NCBI GenBank assembly: GCA_041671425.1
Contig: JBAZBO010000043.1
Span: 1 to 8,404 of the forward strand
Source: JBAZBO01 sp041671425
Lineage (GTDB): Bacteria; Patescibacteriota; WWE3; UBA101185; UBA10185
DNA length: 8,404 nt
Direction: 5' to 3'
Under the pieces are notes generated by a model. It saw only the letters and a list, made by a program, of their open reading frames with translations. It did not search any database and was not told the DNA's origin. A program made the translations under genes and the position numbers. This document shows, piece after piece, positions 1 to 6,500 of this stretch (its first letter is position 1; each line of letters starts with the position of its first letter).

Positions 1-231
1 CAGATATGTGAAAAGTACTGCCGGCAATAGTATTGTGAAAAGTCCCATATGATTCCAAACAAAGAATTCGGCAAGAAGAGTCAGCGTATTGAGCCATTTT
101 CCTTCCTCTGTATTGACTAACTCCTTGCGGTGCCTTTGCAGAGAATTGGTAAGCTTTTCTTTTAGAACAGGGGATAGCTGTTCTATCTCTTGTTGCTGCT
201 TTGGAGTCAATTCAAATTCAAGACCTGCCAT
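1..231 (-). CDS. Hypothetical membrane-associated protein, N-terminal part (truncated by window edge)
   Basis: The reading frame is open from an ATG at 231 to the left edge (77 codons, no stop). It begins MAGLEFELTPKQQQEIEQL. Residues about 8-45 are charged and glutamine/lysine-rich and probably helical. From about residue 50 the sequence turns hydrophobic (FFVWNHMGLFTILLPAVLF), which suggests a membrane segment near the cut edge. The start lies only 11 nt after the stop of the protease gene, so the two are probably co-transcribed and may act together. An in-frame TAA at 247-249 limits any upstream extension. No strong Shine-Dalgarno sequence is seen. I do not recognise the family, and the C-terminus is outside the window. 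Confidence 0.75.
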   Translation of the reverse strand, partial: MAGLEFELTPKQQQEIEQLSPVLKEKLTNSLQRHRKELVNTEEGKWLNTLTLLAEFFVWNHMGLFTILLPAVLFTYL

Positions 232-242
232 ATAGATAAATC

Positions 243-1523
243 TTACTTATAAAACCACGTCCACTCAGGCTTGATAACCTCTATAATATCCGCTTCCAAC
301 ATCTTATACTTCCCGTCCTCCCAAACTGTCACCCACGTCCCCTCGTAGTAGTGGAGTTCCGCACCCCCATCTACCCAATTCTTTGTAGAAAATTTTACGA
401 ATGCGGTATCTGTAGTGTTTTGGTATTTCTCAGCTTTGTAAATACGCACATCCAGGATATCGGTGAACCTGTTGGTCCATTCTTGAAAATCGGTATTCTT
501 TAAATATTCTGAGCTAAGTAAGCCAAATCCATCCTTCATTCTTCTGGCTTTGAGATATGTATAAAAGGCTCTCACAGCGTCTTCAGGAGATTTTGTTGGA
601 TCTACATCTATCTTTTTTATGTCTTGGTCGGTCATGGTTTGGATCTCCATTTCTGCGAAGGAGGCCTCAATGAAGAAGGACATTCCGGATACTCCCATTG
701 TGTTTACGCCCACTAGATTTCCGCACTTATCGGTCAAAGGTCCTCCGCTCATACCACTGATCAGGGTAATATCGGTCTGTAAGTACCCTTGATTCTCTTG
801 TTTTCTGAAATCTATGAACCTTCCTTCCAATATTGTTGCGGCCCCTTCAATACCAGTCCCCATAGGGTACCCGGTTGCCAGCAAGGGCTCTCCATCATAA
901 AGTTCAGTATCTTTGGTGATATCAAAGATAATATCGCCATATCCGCCTACGATATACAAAATTGCCAGGTCTGCATCCTTATTTCCTATTATTTTCGTTG
1001 GGGTTGTGAATTTCCCGTCGGCAAAGATCACTTTGGGGGCGGGCTCACCGTCTATGACGTGGAAATTGGTCATTATCCTATTGCCGTCTATAAAAAAGCC
1101 CGACCCCTCGGAATATCCTCCCACTATCCTCACCACAGAATTTTTGAGTTTGTTCTTTGTATCTATAGCACAAAAGAACTTGCTGTAGTGTCCATAGTTG
1201 TTGCTTAGGTAATCCAATATGACAAAGATCGAGGTTACCATGTAGATCACCAGGATGAGGATAAAAACCGATTTAAGGAAGTTCTTAAGACTTCTGAAAG
1301 GGAATAGTATGGTATCTACAAAGACCCCTATTATGGAGAGTAGGACCTTTATGAGGAATTTTACTATGTAGTAGGCGGTGTATGTGACCAGCTTGATGGG
1401 GAAGAGATACACTGGTATCATCAGCCTTTTAGCATAGTTATTGAGTTTTGTATAGCTGCGGGAAACCTTGAATTTGATTTTTCTGGAGAGCTTATCGAAT
1501 TGTTTGTCTAAGTATTTGAACAA
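243..1523 (-). CDS. Membrane-anchored trypsin-like (S1C/HtrA-type) serine protease with C-terminal NTF2-like domain
   Basis: A 426-residue protein. Residues 1-35 are strongly basic. Hydrophobic stretches follow at about 38-77 and 84-106, giving two or three membrane segments. The protease domain (about 125-290) has a full triad: His155 in MTNFHVIDG, Asp185 in KDADLAIL and Ser259 in SGMSGGPL, a variant of the usual GNSGGPL. Such enzymes cut misfolded or regulatory proteins, normally on the outer face of the membrane. Instead of a PDZ domain, residues about 312-426 (PEDAVRAFYTYLKARRMKDG onward, rich in aromatic strands) resemble an NTF2-like fold; this is a judgement from pattern, not a search. 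The start is TTG at 1523: an in-frame TAG lies six codons upstream and no other start codon intervenes. A promoter (TTTACA, 16 nt, TATAAT) sits just upstream. Protease call strong; C-terminal fold tentative. Confidence 0.9.
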   Translation of the reverse strand: MFKYLDKQFDKLSRKIKFKVSRSYTKLNNYAKRLMIPVYLFPIKLVTYTAYYIVKFLIKVLLSIIGVFVDTILFPFRSLKNFLKSVFILILVIYMVTSIFVILDYLSNNYGHYSKFFCAIDTKNKLKNSVVRIVGGYSEGSGFFIDGNRIMTNFHVIDGEPAPKVIFADGKFTTPTKIIGNKDADLAILYIVGGYGDIIFDITKDTELYDGEPLLATGYPMGTGIEGAATILEGRFIDFRKQENQGYLQTDITLISGMSGGPLTDKCGNLVGVNTMGVSGMSFFIEASFAEMEIQTMTDQDIKKIDVDPTKSPEDAVRAFYTYLKARRMKDGFGLLSSEYLKNTDFQEWTNRFTDILDVRIYKAEKYQNTTDTAFVKFSTKNWVDGGAELHYYEGTWVTVWEDGKYKMLEADIIEVIKPEWTWFYK

Positions 1524-1549
1524 GTGGGTGCCTAGTAGCTACTATAGGC

Positions 1550-1577
1550 ATTATAGTGTGAAATGGGGTTTTGTAAA
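1550..1577 (-). promoter_or_regulatory. Sigma-70-like promoter of the protease gene
   Basis: Read on the minus strand, TTTACA (1572-1577) lies 16 nt before a perfect TATAAT (1550-1555). The expected transcription start is near 1543, giving a leader of about 20 nt before the TTG start at 1523. Confidence 0.5.
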
Positions 1578-1613
1578 TCCGATAGTATATATCCAGTTAC
1601 TCTCAGATTGTTG

Positions 1614-2285
1614 TTAGTCATCCTTGGAGGTCAAAAGCGAGGTTGTTTCGGTATTCTCTTCATCCCTTCTATTACGGCCTTCTTTCTTGTATCTTGTAGG
1701 AATGAGCTCTTCCACGTCTTCAAGAAAGCTTTCCAGTGTACGGTCTGAATTGATGACAAGATACCAATCTGCTCCACACGCGAGTGCTTTGCTTATCATA
1801 GCTGAATCTGCGATATCAGAGGTTATGATTATAGGGATGTTCTTATACAAGATGTCCTCTTTAAGCTCTCTGAGTAATTGAAAGCTTTCTCTACCAGGTA
1901 CCATGATATCCAGAATTATCAGGAATATCTCGTTCGTATTGAGAATGCTGTACAGATCTTCTGTATCTGATCTGCCTATCACGTTGTATCCTTTTTCTAG
2001 TAGACCATGTGTTCCGAATGCTCTACAGCTCAGATCTGCATCCATATAAAGTATGCTTGGCTCATTGATGAGCTGTGGTAGGTATTTGGTACCAGGGGTT
2101 TTCTCTTTTTTTAGAATAGGTGGCTGGTTTTGTTTCCTGATGAAGGTGCTCCTACTTAATCTATCTCGTTTTCCTTGGGAAACAACGGTACCTTGGTATC
2201 TATACACACTTCTAGTGGGGGTTCTTTTGGATCTCCAGGGTGCTGAAGAGTTGAGTAATTGTCTGCTTATTCCTTTACTTTTCAT
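1614..2285 (-). CDS. Response-regulator receiver-domain protein with basic N-terminal extension
   Basis: A 223-residue protein. Residues 1-75 are rich in Arg, Lys, Ser and Thr, look disordered, and match no domain I know. Residues about 76-195 form a CheY-like receiver: ILYMDAD gives the acidic pocket (Asp82, Asp84), LIILDIMVPG the phospho-acceptor Asp126, and IPIIITSDIAD the switch Thr155/Ser156. The GADWYLV segment that normally ends in the conserved Lys reads VINS, so this lysine is Ile178. That predicts altered phosphorylation chemistry or phosphorylation-independent signalling. The C-terminus (about 198-223) is a charged tail rather than a DNA-binding domain. No histidine kinase is nearby. 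ATG at 2285 is preceded by AGGA with a 4-nt gap. The fold is clear; the partner and output are unknown. Confidence 0.85.
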   Translation of the reverse strand: MKSKGISRQLLNSSAPWRSKRTPTRSVYRYQGTVVSQGKRDRLSRSTFIRKQNQPPILKKEKTPGTKYLPQLINEPSILYMDADLSCRAFGTHGLLEKGYNVIGRSDTEDLYSILNTNEIFLIILDIMVPGRESFQLLRELKEDILYKNIPIIITSDIADSAMISKALACGADWYLVINSDRTLESFLEDVEELIPTRYKKEGRNRRDEENTETTSLLTSKDD

Positions 2286-2289
2286 TCTG

Positions 2290-2305
2290 TCCTGGGCGTA
2301 TTATA
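2290..2305 (-). promoter_or_regulatory. Candidate -10 box and ribosome binding site of the receiver-domain gene
   Basis: On the minus strand a perfect TATAAT (2300-2305) is followed by AGGA (2290-2293) and then ATG at 2285. No good -35 hexamer is visible at normal spacing. The start of transcription would fall close to the Shine-Dalgarno sequence, so either the leader is very short or the true promoter lies further upstream. Confidence 0.35.
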
Positions 2306-2378
2306 CAACCAGTCAAAGGCGTACGCATTTTTGTTGTGGGAACAGGAAGAAGAGGGGGTTATAGACCCGATAGTATTA

Positions 2379-2900
2379 TTAACTTTGGCTAATGTCCCAG
2401 TTATCTTCGAAGTCTTTTGCAAGTGGTGTATCAATTGTATAACCACTTTCTTCAAGTCCTACTCTGAATTTACGCATATCGGTTTCTTCTATATTTCTTT
2501 CAGCAGTGTAGTGTTGGTGCTGTTCTCTTACATATTTTGCAACTACAGCACTTGGTACTATAAAGAATCTGAAAGTACTGATGGGCAGCTCTATATAAAC
2601 GAAGCAGTAAAACAATTGTGGGTCATTAATACCCTCATGTTTTTCAGACATGACCCACTCTAAGCAGTGGCCGAAAAGTTTACTAGTGGTAGGTTTGCTA
2701 CCGTGATGAGTTTTTACCTCCATTTTAAACATTTTTCCTGTTTTTGGATCGGATATAAGGATGTCCACACCTTTTGTATGACCTAGCGTCATGCTTGCAT
2801 CAAAGCCCCTCAACGCCAATTGTGAAAGAACAGCGAACTCACCTGCGAGTGATATAGAATTGGTGTTATATTCGATGGTGTCTGTTCTAGTTATTTCCAT
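2379..2900 (-). CDS. Small PD-(D/E)XK nuclease-like protein
   Basis: A 173-residue protein. The N-terminal half has the layout of a PD-(D/E)XK core: a helix with Glu21 (SLAGEFAVLSQLALRG), then GHTKGVDILI with Asp46, a turn, and FKMEVKT with Glu61 and Lys63. These would bind metal and cut DNA. The second half (residues about 90-173) includes QLFYCFVYIELPISTFRFFI and VAKYVREQHQHY and ends in LAKDFEDNW. It resembles uncharacterised stand-alone proteins of this fold rather than a known restriction enzyme. Its ATG lies inside the last codons of the upstream nuclease gene (14-nt overlap, different frame), and no separate promoter is seen, so translation is probably coupled. The substrate is unknown; resolvase-like, repair and defence roles are all possible. 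Confidence 0.8.
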   Translation of the reverse strand: MEITRTDTIEYNTNSISLAGEFAVLSQLALRGFDASMTLGHTKGVDILISDPKTGKMFKMEVKTHHGSKPTTSKLFGHCLEWVMSEKHEGINDPQLFYCFVYIELPISTFRFFIVPSAVVAKYVREQHQHYTAERNIEETDMRKFRVGLEESGYTIDTPLAKDFEDNWDISQS

Positions 2901-3573
2901 CTTTAACTTTAATTTTGTAAAAAGTACTTGCCTCTTGCATCCAATTACAAAAGGGACATTCAGAGTTAGATTCGGGTATATCGTTTTCGAGTATGGAAAT
3001 CGCGTTATTTATTCTACTTTCAACCTCCTCTGGTTTTGCTTCAACTTTCTGTATCTTAACAACCATAGGAAATCCGTTATGTATAACCTCACTCATGTCC
3101 GGGTAGAAAAAGATCAGATACCCATAGCCAGTTGTTTTCAATCTATTTTTTTGTAAAAGGAATACGTATTCGTCCATTTGATGCTGATACGCCCCTAATA
3201 TTTCTTTTTCCCTAGGATCAGAACTGGCGGTTTTGAAGTCAATAGGTACGTACAACCCCCCTTTTTCTACAAGGCACTCATCAAGTTTGCCATAAAACCC
3301 GTACTTAGCATTATGTTGATAGAAATACGTTTCCTGAAATGGATTTTGTAATACTCCAGATAGTTCAGTACTTATGAGTGGGGGCAACTCGTCTTTTGCC
3401 CGATATTTATCAAAATAGTTTTTTATTACTCTATCAAACCTACCTGCAAGTCTTGACTGGATACCTTCTGGTTGCCTTATTTTTTTGTTGATAGAAAGCC
3501 AGAAACATTTTGGACACCTCTCAAGCAAATCTATACTTGTGTGAGATAGCCATACTCGTCCATCTTTGCTCAT
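2887..3573 (-). CDS. RecB/Cas4-like PD-(D/E)XK nuclease with four-cysteine cluster
   Basis: A 228-residue protein. It begins with a serine-and-cysteine motif (SHTSIDLLERCPKCFWLSIN; Cys20, Cys23). Next comes GKLDECLV with Asp98, then VPIDFKTAS with Asp112 and Lys114, then YQHQMDEYVFLL carrying the Q-x3-Y signature (Gln132, Tyr136) of the RecB/Cas4/AddB class. Near the end, ECPFCNWM supplies Cys206 and Cys209. Four cysteines split between the two ends are typical of an iron-sulphur cluster in Cas4 and AddB relatives; zinc is an alternative. The expected role is DNA end processing. No cas genes or CRISPR array are present here, so a Cas4 role in spacer acquisition is not supported. It is the first gene of a two-gene unit, divergent from the R-M pair across 53 nt. 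ATG at 3573 has only a distant AAGGTG upstream. Confidence 0.88.
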   Translation of the reverse strand: MSKDGRVWLSHTSIDLLERCPKCFWLSINKKIRQPEGIQSRLAGRFDRVIKNYFDKYRAKDELPPLISTELSGVLQNPFQETYFYQHNAKYGFYGKLDECLVEKGGLYVPIDFKTASSDPREKEILGAYQHQMDEYVFLLQKNRLKTTGYGYLIFFYPDMSEVIHNGFPMVVKIQKVEAKPEEVESRINNAISILENDIPESNSECPFCNWMQEASTFYKIKVKDGNN

Positions 3574-3590
3574 TTAGCTCATTCTACACC

Positions 3591-3618
3591 TTGTAGGGAA
3601 TGGATGTTCGGTTATAAT
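3591..3618 (+). promoter_or_regulatory. Promoter of the restriction-modification operon (probably leaderless)
   Basis: A perfect TATAAT lies at 3613-3618, with a poor -35 (TTGTAG, 3591-3596) 16 nt before it. The GTG start at 3627 is 8 nt after the -10 box, so the message would start within a base or two of the start codon. A divergent minus-strand -10-like TAGAAT is also present within the 53-nt gap. Confidence 0.5.
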
Positions 3619-3626
3619 TAAGAAAA

Positions 3627-4583
3627 GTGAACAATAATATAGCTGATAATCAACAAAAAGCTGTAGAAGAAATGATAATGGAGATAGCCAGACAGGTACC
3701 TGGTATTGGTAATGCTACAGCAGGAGCTATAGCTGCGGACTTTGATGGTGATCTGCAAGCTTTTCTCAGTGCAGATGCTGTTAGATTGAGCAAACTTCAG
3801 AAATCAAATGGAAGACAGCAAATGTCTGGGGATATAGTGGCTGCTCTAATAGAAGCAAAGTCCCAGATTCCTAATAATTTATCTATTCAAGAAACATGGG
3901 TATTTTACTTGGGTAGAAAGTTTCTCAAAACCCAACTAGAAATGGTGTCTAAGCTTAATTTCCAGGATTTTGACATTAACCCTTTGCTTGCGAAGGCATT
4001 GAGTCTAGATACCCCCCGGAAGGTTATTGCATTTAATGTTTATCAGACGATTACACGTTCAATAGTGACATCCTGGGGTTACACAGTGCAAGACTTGGCT
4101 AAGAATGTTGGTGTGTGTGAAGAGAATGACTACAAGGGAAGTGTAGGAAATAATTTTGATCTGGTCAAAAGGCTGTCTAATTTTGACTATTATATCCAGG
4201 TGAAAAGTGGGCCAAATGATATGAATGTTGGAATGGTCACTAGTCTGAACAGGGAAATTGCTGGACTAGAGCGCAGCAAGCCCGGTTCAAAGGCGATACT
4301 TGGTATGACATATGGTACAAGGTCTAGGATTTCCAAACAGATATTAGGTAACCTGTTGGGAGGTTCAGACAGGATGAAAGTTGGCAGAGAGCTTTGGGAT
4401 TTTCTTAGTGAGAGAAAGGATTTTCATAAAGATTTATTCAGACTGCTTGATGACGCATCTAGGGGGTTACTGAACAATAGTTTCATTGAACTTATTGAAG
4501 CAAAGATAAAGGAGTTAGAAGATTATTGGATCCAAAACAATATGGGCAAATCCTTAGATGACGTTCTAGAGACCTTTATATGA
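3627..4583 (+). CDS. Type II restriction endonuclease (HhH + PD-(D/E)XK, Q-x-K variant)
   Basis: A 318-residue protein and the expected partner of the overlapping methyltransferase gene. Residues about 17-58 (EIARQVPGIGNATAGAIAAD...) look like a helix-hairpin-helix, a non-specific DNA-binding element. The likely nuclease core is GNNFDLV with Asp178 followed by YYIQVKSGPND with Gln191-x-Lys193; the usual Glu of E-x-K is Gln. A region after it (NREIAGLERSKPGSKAILGM, then TYGTRSR) has the look of a structured core shared with type II enzymes. I cannot name the family with certainty; EcoO109I- or PmeII-like enzymes are a guess, and the cut site is unknown. The start is GTG at 3627, since an in-frame TAA lies at 3615-3617. 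The gene ends in TGA overlapping the methyltransferase ATG. It would cut unmodified invading DNA in the cytoplasm. Confidence 0.82.
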   Translation: MNNNIADNQQKAVEEMIMEIARQVPGIGNATAGAIAADFDGDLQAFLSADAVRLSKLQKSNGRQQMSGDIVAALIEAKSQIPNNLSIQETWVFYLGRKFLKTQLEMVSKLNFQDFDINPLLAKALSLDTPRKVIAFNVYQTITRSIVTSWGYTVQDLAKNVGVCEENDYKGSVGNNFDLVKRLSNFDYYIQVKSGPNDMNVGMVTSLNREIAGLERSKPGSKAILGMTYGTRSRISKQILGNLLGGSDRMKVGRELWDFLSERKDFHKDLFRLLDDASRGLLNNSFIELIEAKIKELEDYWIQNNMGKSLDDVLETFI

Positions 4584-5785
4584 AATCCAGTGAAAAAAAC
4601 ATAGCGATATCACTATTTTCTGGGGCAATGGGTCTTGACCTTGGTATTGAAAAGGCTGGTTTTGATATTCTTGCTTGTATTGAGAATGATAAGGATTGTG
4701 TTGAGACAATTAAAAAAAACAGACCAAATATTAAGATATACGGCGATGATATAAACCTTCTTGAGCCCTTAAAAGTTTTGAAAGACATAAATAAAAAGCC
4801 GGGTGATATTACCTTGATTGTAGGAGGTCCCCCATGCCAATCCTTTAGTACTGCTGGTAAAAGGATGAGTTTTAACGATTTTAGGGGAAATGTTATTGTG
4901 AGGTTTTTAGATTACGTTAGAGCAATAAAGCCAAAATATTTTATTTTGGAAAATGTTAGGGGAATTTATTCGGCAAAATTGGCAAACACCCCACCAGAGT
5001 ATAAGGAGTATAAAAATATTGAAGATTTACCTGGGAGTGTGGTCTTCTTTTTATATAAGGAGTTCAGGAAATTAGGTTATGCGATAACATTTGACCTCTT
5101 TGACAGTTCCTTATTTTCTGTTCCTCAATCTAGAGAGCGGTTTATCATGTTTGGTTCATCAGACGGAATGGCAATAAATTTACCTGAGCCAACCACCCCA
5201 GACCGCGATTACACACTGAAAAAAGCCATTGGAAATCTCAGTCAAATTGAGCACGATTTTGTAAAACTTCGTGAAACCCATATTAAGTACCTTAAATTAC
5301 TTAAGGGCGGTCAATACTGGAAGAACCTACCAGAAAAACTTCAAGAAGAGGCTATGGGGAAATCGTATAGGTTGGGAGGAGGAAAGACAGGTTTTTATAG
5401 GAGACTGTCTTGGGATAAGCCGTCACCAACGCTTGTTACTCACCCTACCATGCCGGCAACAATGTTAGTCCACCCAGATGAGATGAGACCACTAAGTGTT
5501 CAGGAGTATGCCAAAATCCAAATGTTCCCATCAAAGTGGTGTTTCTCCGGAAACATAACAAGTATTTACAAGCAGATAGGAAATGCTGTTCCTGTGGGGT
5601 TAGGTTATATGGCTGGTAAAGCAATAACAGATCATATTAAGAGAACGAAGAGCACGCAAAAGTTTTGGACAAAGAGATCCAGATACAAAAATACATCCAA
5701 TATGGAATTCATAGATATGTTTAACAAAATGCTGGAGAAATGCAAAAAGACAAAGGACTTAAAAAATCTTTTTGGAGATGTATAA
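4580..5785 (+). CDS. DNA (cytosine-5)-methyltransferase of the R-M system
   Basis: A 401-residue protein, normal length for the family. It transfers methyl from S-adenosylmethionine to carbon 5 of cytosine at the site cut by the partner enzyme. Motifs in order: I, SLFSGAMGLDLG (about 11-22), the cofactor-binding loop; IV, GGPPCQSFS with catalytic Cys86; VI, ENV at 124-126; VIII, QSRERF from 183; a target-recognition region at about 235-300 (including GFYRRLSWDKPSPTLVTHPT); and X, QIGNAVP at 332-338. The C-terminal tail after about 350 is lysine-rich. Its ATG overlaps the endonuclease stop as ATGA, which implies translational coupling. No controller protein gene is visible, so protection may depend on the order and coupling of the two genes. 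Enzyme class is certain; the sequence specificity is not readable here. Confidence 0.97.
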   Translation: MKSSEKNIAISLFSGAMGLDLGIEKAGFDILACIENDKDCVETIKKNRPNIKIYGDDINLLEPLKVLKDINKKPGDITLIVGGPPCQSFSTAGKRMSFNDFRGNVIVRFLDYVRAIKPKYFILENVRGIYSAKLANTPPEYKEYKNIEDLPGSVVFFLYKEFRKLGYAITFDLFDSSLFSVPQSRERFIMFGSSDGMAINLPEPTTPDRDYTLKKAIGNLSQIEHDFVKLRETHIKYLKLLKGGQYWKNLPEKLQEEAMGKSYRLGGGKTGFYRRLSWDKPSPTLVTHPTMPATMLVHPDEMRPLSVQEYAKIQMFPSKWCFSGNITSIYKQIGNAVPVGLGYMAGKAITDHIKRTKSTQKFWTKRSRYKNTSNMEFIDMFNKMLEKCKKTKDLKNLFGDV

Positions 5786-5786
5786 T

Positions 5787-5851
5787 TCTTCAACTGGCGG
5801 TTTTGTATGCTATTTGAAGATTGTTCGGATTAGGGGTTATTCTGTCCTAAT
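5787..5851. terminator. Paired hairpins between convergent genes (candidate bidirectional terminator)
   Basis: The 77-nt gap between the methyltransferase and the convergent OB-fold gene holds TCTTCAA (5787-5793) matching TTGAAGA (5814-5820), and ATTAGG (5829-5834) matching CCTAAT (5846-5851). Neither is followed by a long T run, so the terminator role is tentative. Confidence 0.3.
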
Positions 5852-5862
5852 ACCCAAGGGTT

Positions 5863-6414
5863 TTAGATTAAATACAGTTCACAATTTTTTAGTCTAATGT
5901 CGTAACTAATAGGATTAATATTTTCAATTTTGCCCTTTATTATAAGTCTAGTTCCTTCTTTAATAGTTTTTATCCAGGGGTATTTATTGTCGCTAATATA
6001 ACAGGAAACGAGCATTTGACTTGGAGGGTAAAACATTATTATGTAATGAAGATGGTCTTTTTTATCTTCTGGGGGCAGAACGCTGGAAAATTCTACATGC
6101 CAAGAAACTTGCTGATTTCTATAGTCCTGAGTCACACTATTGCGAGCATATGGAGACAAGGTTCTCAGATTTGATTTGATTTCTTCGGGAGTAGCGCTAC
6201 TGTAAGTGCTATGCGCATGTTTGATATCTGTACTTTGGCTTATATTTACATTTCCCCCTGCAATAATTGAACCCTGATTTGTGATATGGGGTGACGCTGT
6301 GTCACTACCCTCTATACTGTTTACTTTGGCATTGTCCTTCTTCCCTATTCCAAAGACATAATATGTTATTAGGATTACTGCTACACCACCAACTATTGTT
6401 ATCATCCAATCCAT
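5863..6414 (-). CDS. Membrane-tethered OB-fold (tRNA_anti-like) protein
   Basis: A 183-residue protein. Residues about 3-22 (WMITIVGGVAVILITYYVFG) are one membrane segment, followed by GKKDNAK; by the positive-inside rule the rest would face the cytoplasm. A low-complexity linker carries NQGSIIAGGNVNISQS (about 46-62), a polar pattern I have seen beside small domains in phage and bacterial proteins. The C-terminal part, from about residue 83, has the strands of an OB fold of the tRNA_anti-like type: VSWHVEFSSV, MLVSCYIS, then EGTRLIIKGKIENI and IRLKNCELYLI. Such folds bind nucleic acid or oligosaccharide; the ligand is unknown here. The ATG lies 6 nt after a perfect extended -10 box, suggesting a leaderless message. 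The gene converges on the R-M operon. Fold call moderate, function unknown. Confidence 0.7.
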   Translation of the reverse strand: MDWMITIVGGVAVILITYYVFGIGKKDNAKVNSIEGSDTASPHITNQGSIIAGGNVNISQSTDIKHAHSTYSSATPEEIKSNLRTLSPYARNSVTQDYRNQQVSWHVEFSSVLPPEDKKDHLHYIIMFYPPSQMLVSCYISDNKYPWIKTIKEGTRLIIKGKIENINPISYDIRLKNCELYLI

Positions 6415-6420
6415 AAATTG

Positions 6421-6451
6421 ATTATATCACCCCAATTTGTACGGGGGACAA
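6421..6451 (-). promoter_or_regulatory. Extended -10 promoter directing a leaderless transcript of the OB-fold gene
   Basis: On the minus strand TGATATAAT (6421-6429) is a perfect extended -10 box, with a weak TTGTCC (6446-6451) at 19 nt. Six bases separate TATAAT from the ATG at 6414, so transcription should begin at or next to the A of the start codon. Confidence 0.55.
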
Positions 6452-6463
6452 GGATTTGGTCAC
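6443..6463 (+). repeat. Partial copy of tRNA-Gln 3' end sequence and of the hairpin flank
   Basis: Positions 6443-6458 match 7763-7778 (the acceptor and T-arm of tRNA-Gln, same orientation) at 13 of 16 bases, and 6452-6463 matches 7623-7634 at 11 of 12 (GGATTYGGTCAC). It could be a remnant of an attachment site or of a dispersed element, or chance. The surrounding gap (6415-6500) also has AAGGATT (6450-6456) facing AATCCTT (6489-6495). Confidence 0.3.
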
Positions 6464-6500
6464 CGGTTTTCGCCTGTCTTCCGCGGGCAATCCTTCCGGT

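Noticed and set aside
2319..2326. Perfect palindrome GCGTACGC upstream of the receiver gene as a possible operator
   Set aside because: Eight-base palindromes are expected many times by chance here, and there is no second copy or known regulator gene.
1579..2376. Ten-base repeat CCGATAGTAT at 1579-1588 and 2367-2376, each with a nearby GGGGTT, just past the ends of two genes
   Set aside because: Dozens of chance 10-base repeats are expected in a window of this size, and the spacing to GGGGTT differs (8 against 6 nt). The matching context is suggestive but not enough.
2259..2663. Plus-strand open frame over the 3' part of the small nuclease gene
   Set aside because: It lies antisense to a gene with clear nuclease motifs, has no ribosome binding site and encodes a composition typical of shadow frames.
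2887..3573. Cas4 as evidence of a CRISPR-Cas locus
   Set aside because: No cas1, cas2, effector or repeat-spacer array is present; the RecB/Cas4-like fold is widespread outside CRISPR.
4581..4583. UGA recoding as in Gracilibacteria or SR1
   Set aside because: TGA ends the restriction gene exactly at the methyltransferase start and also ends the DUF2726 gene, so UGA acts as a stop.
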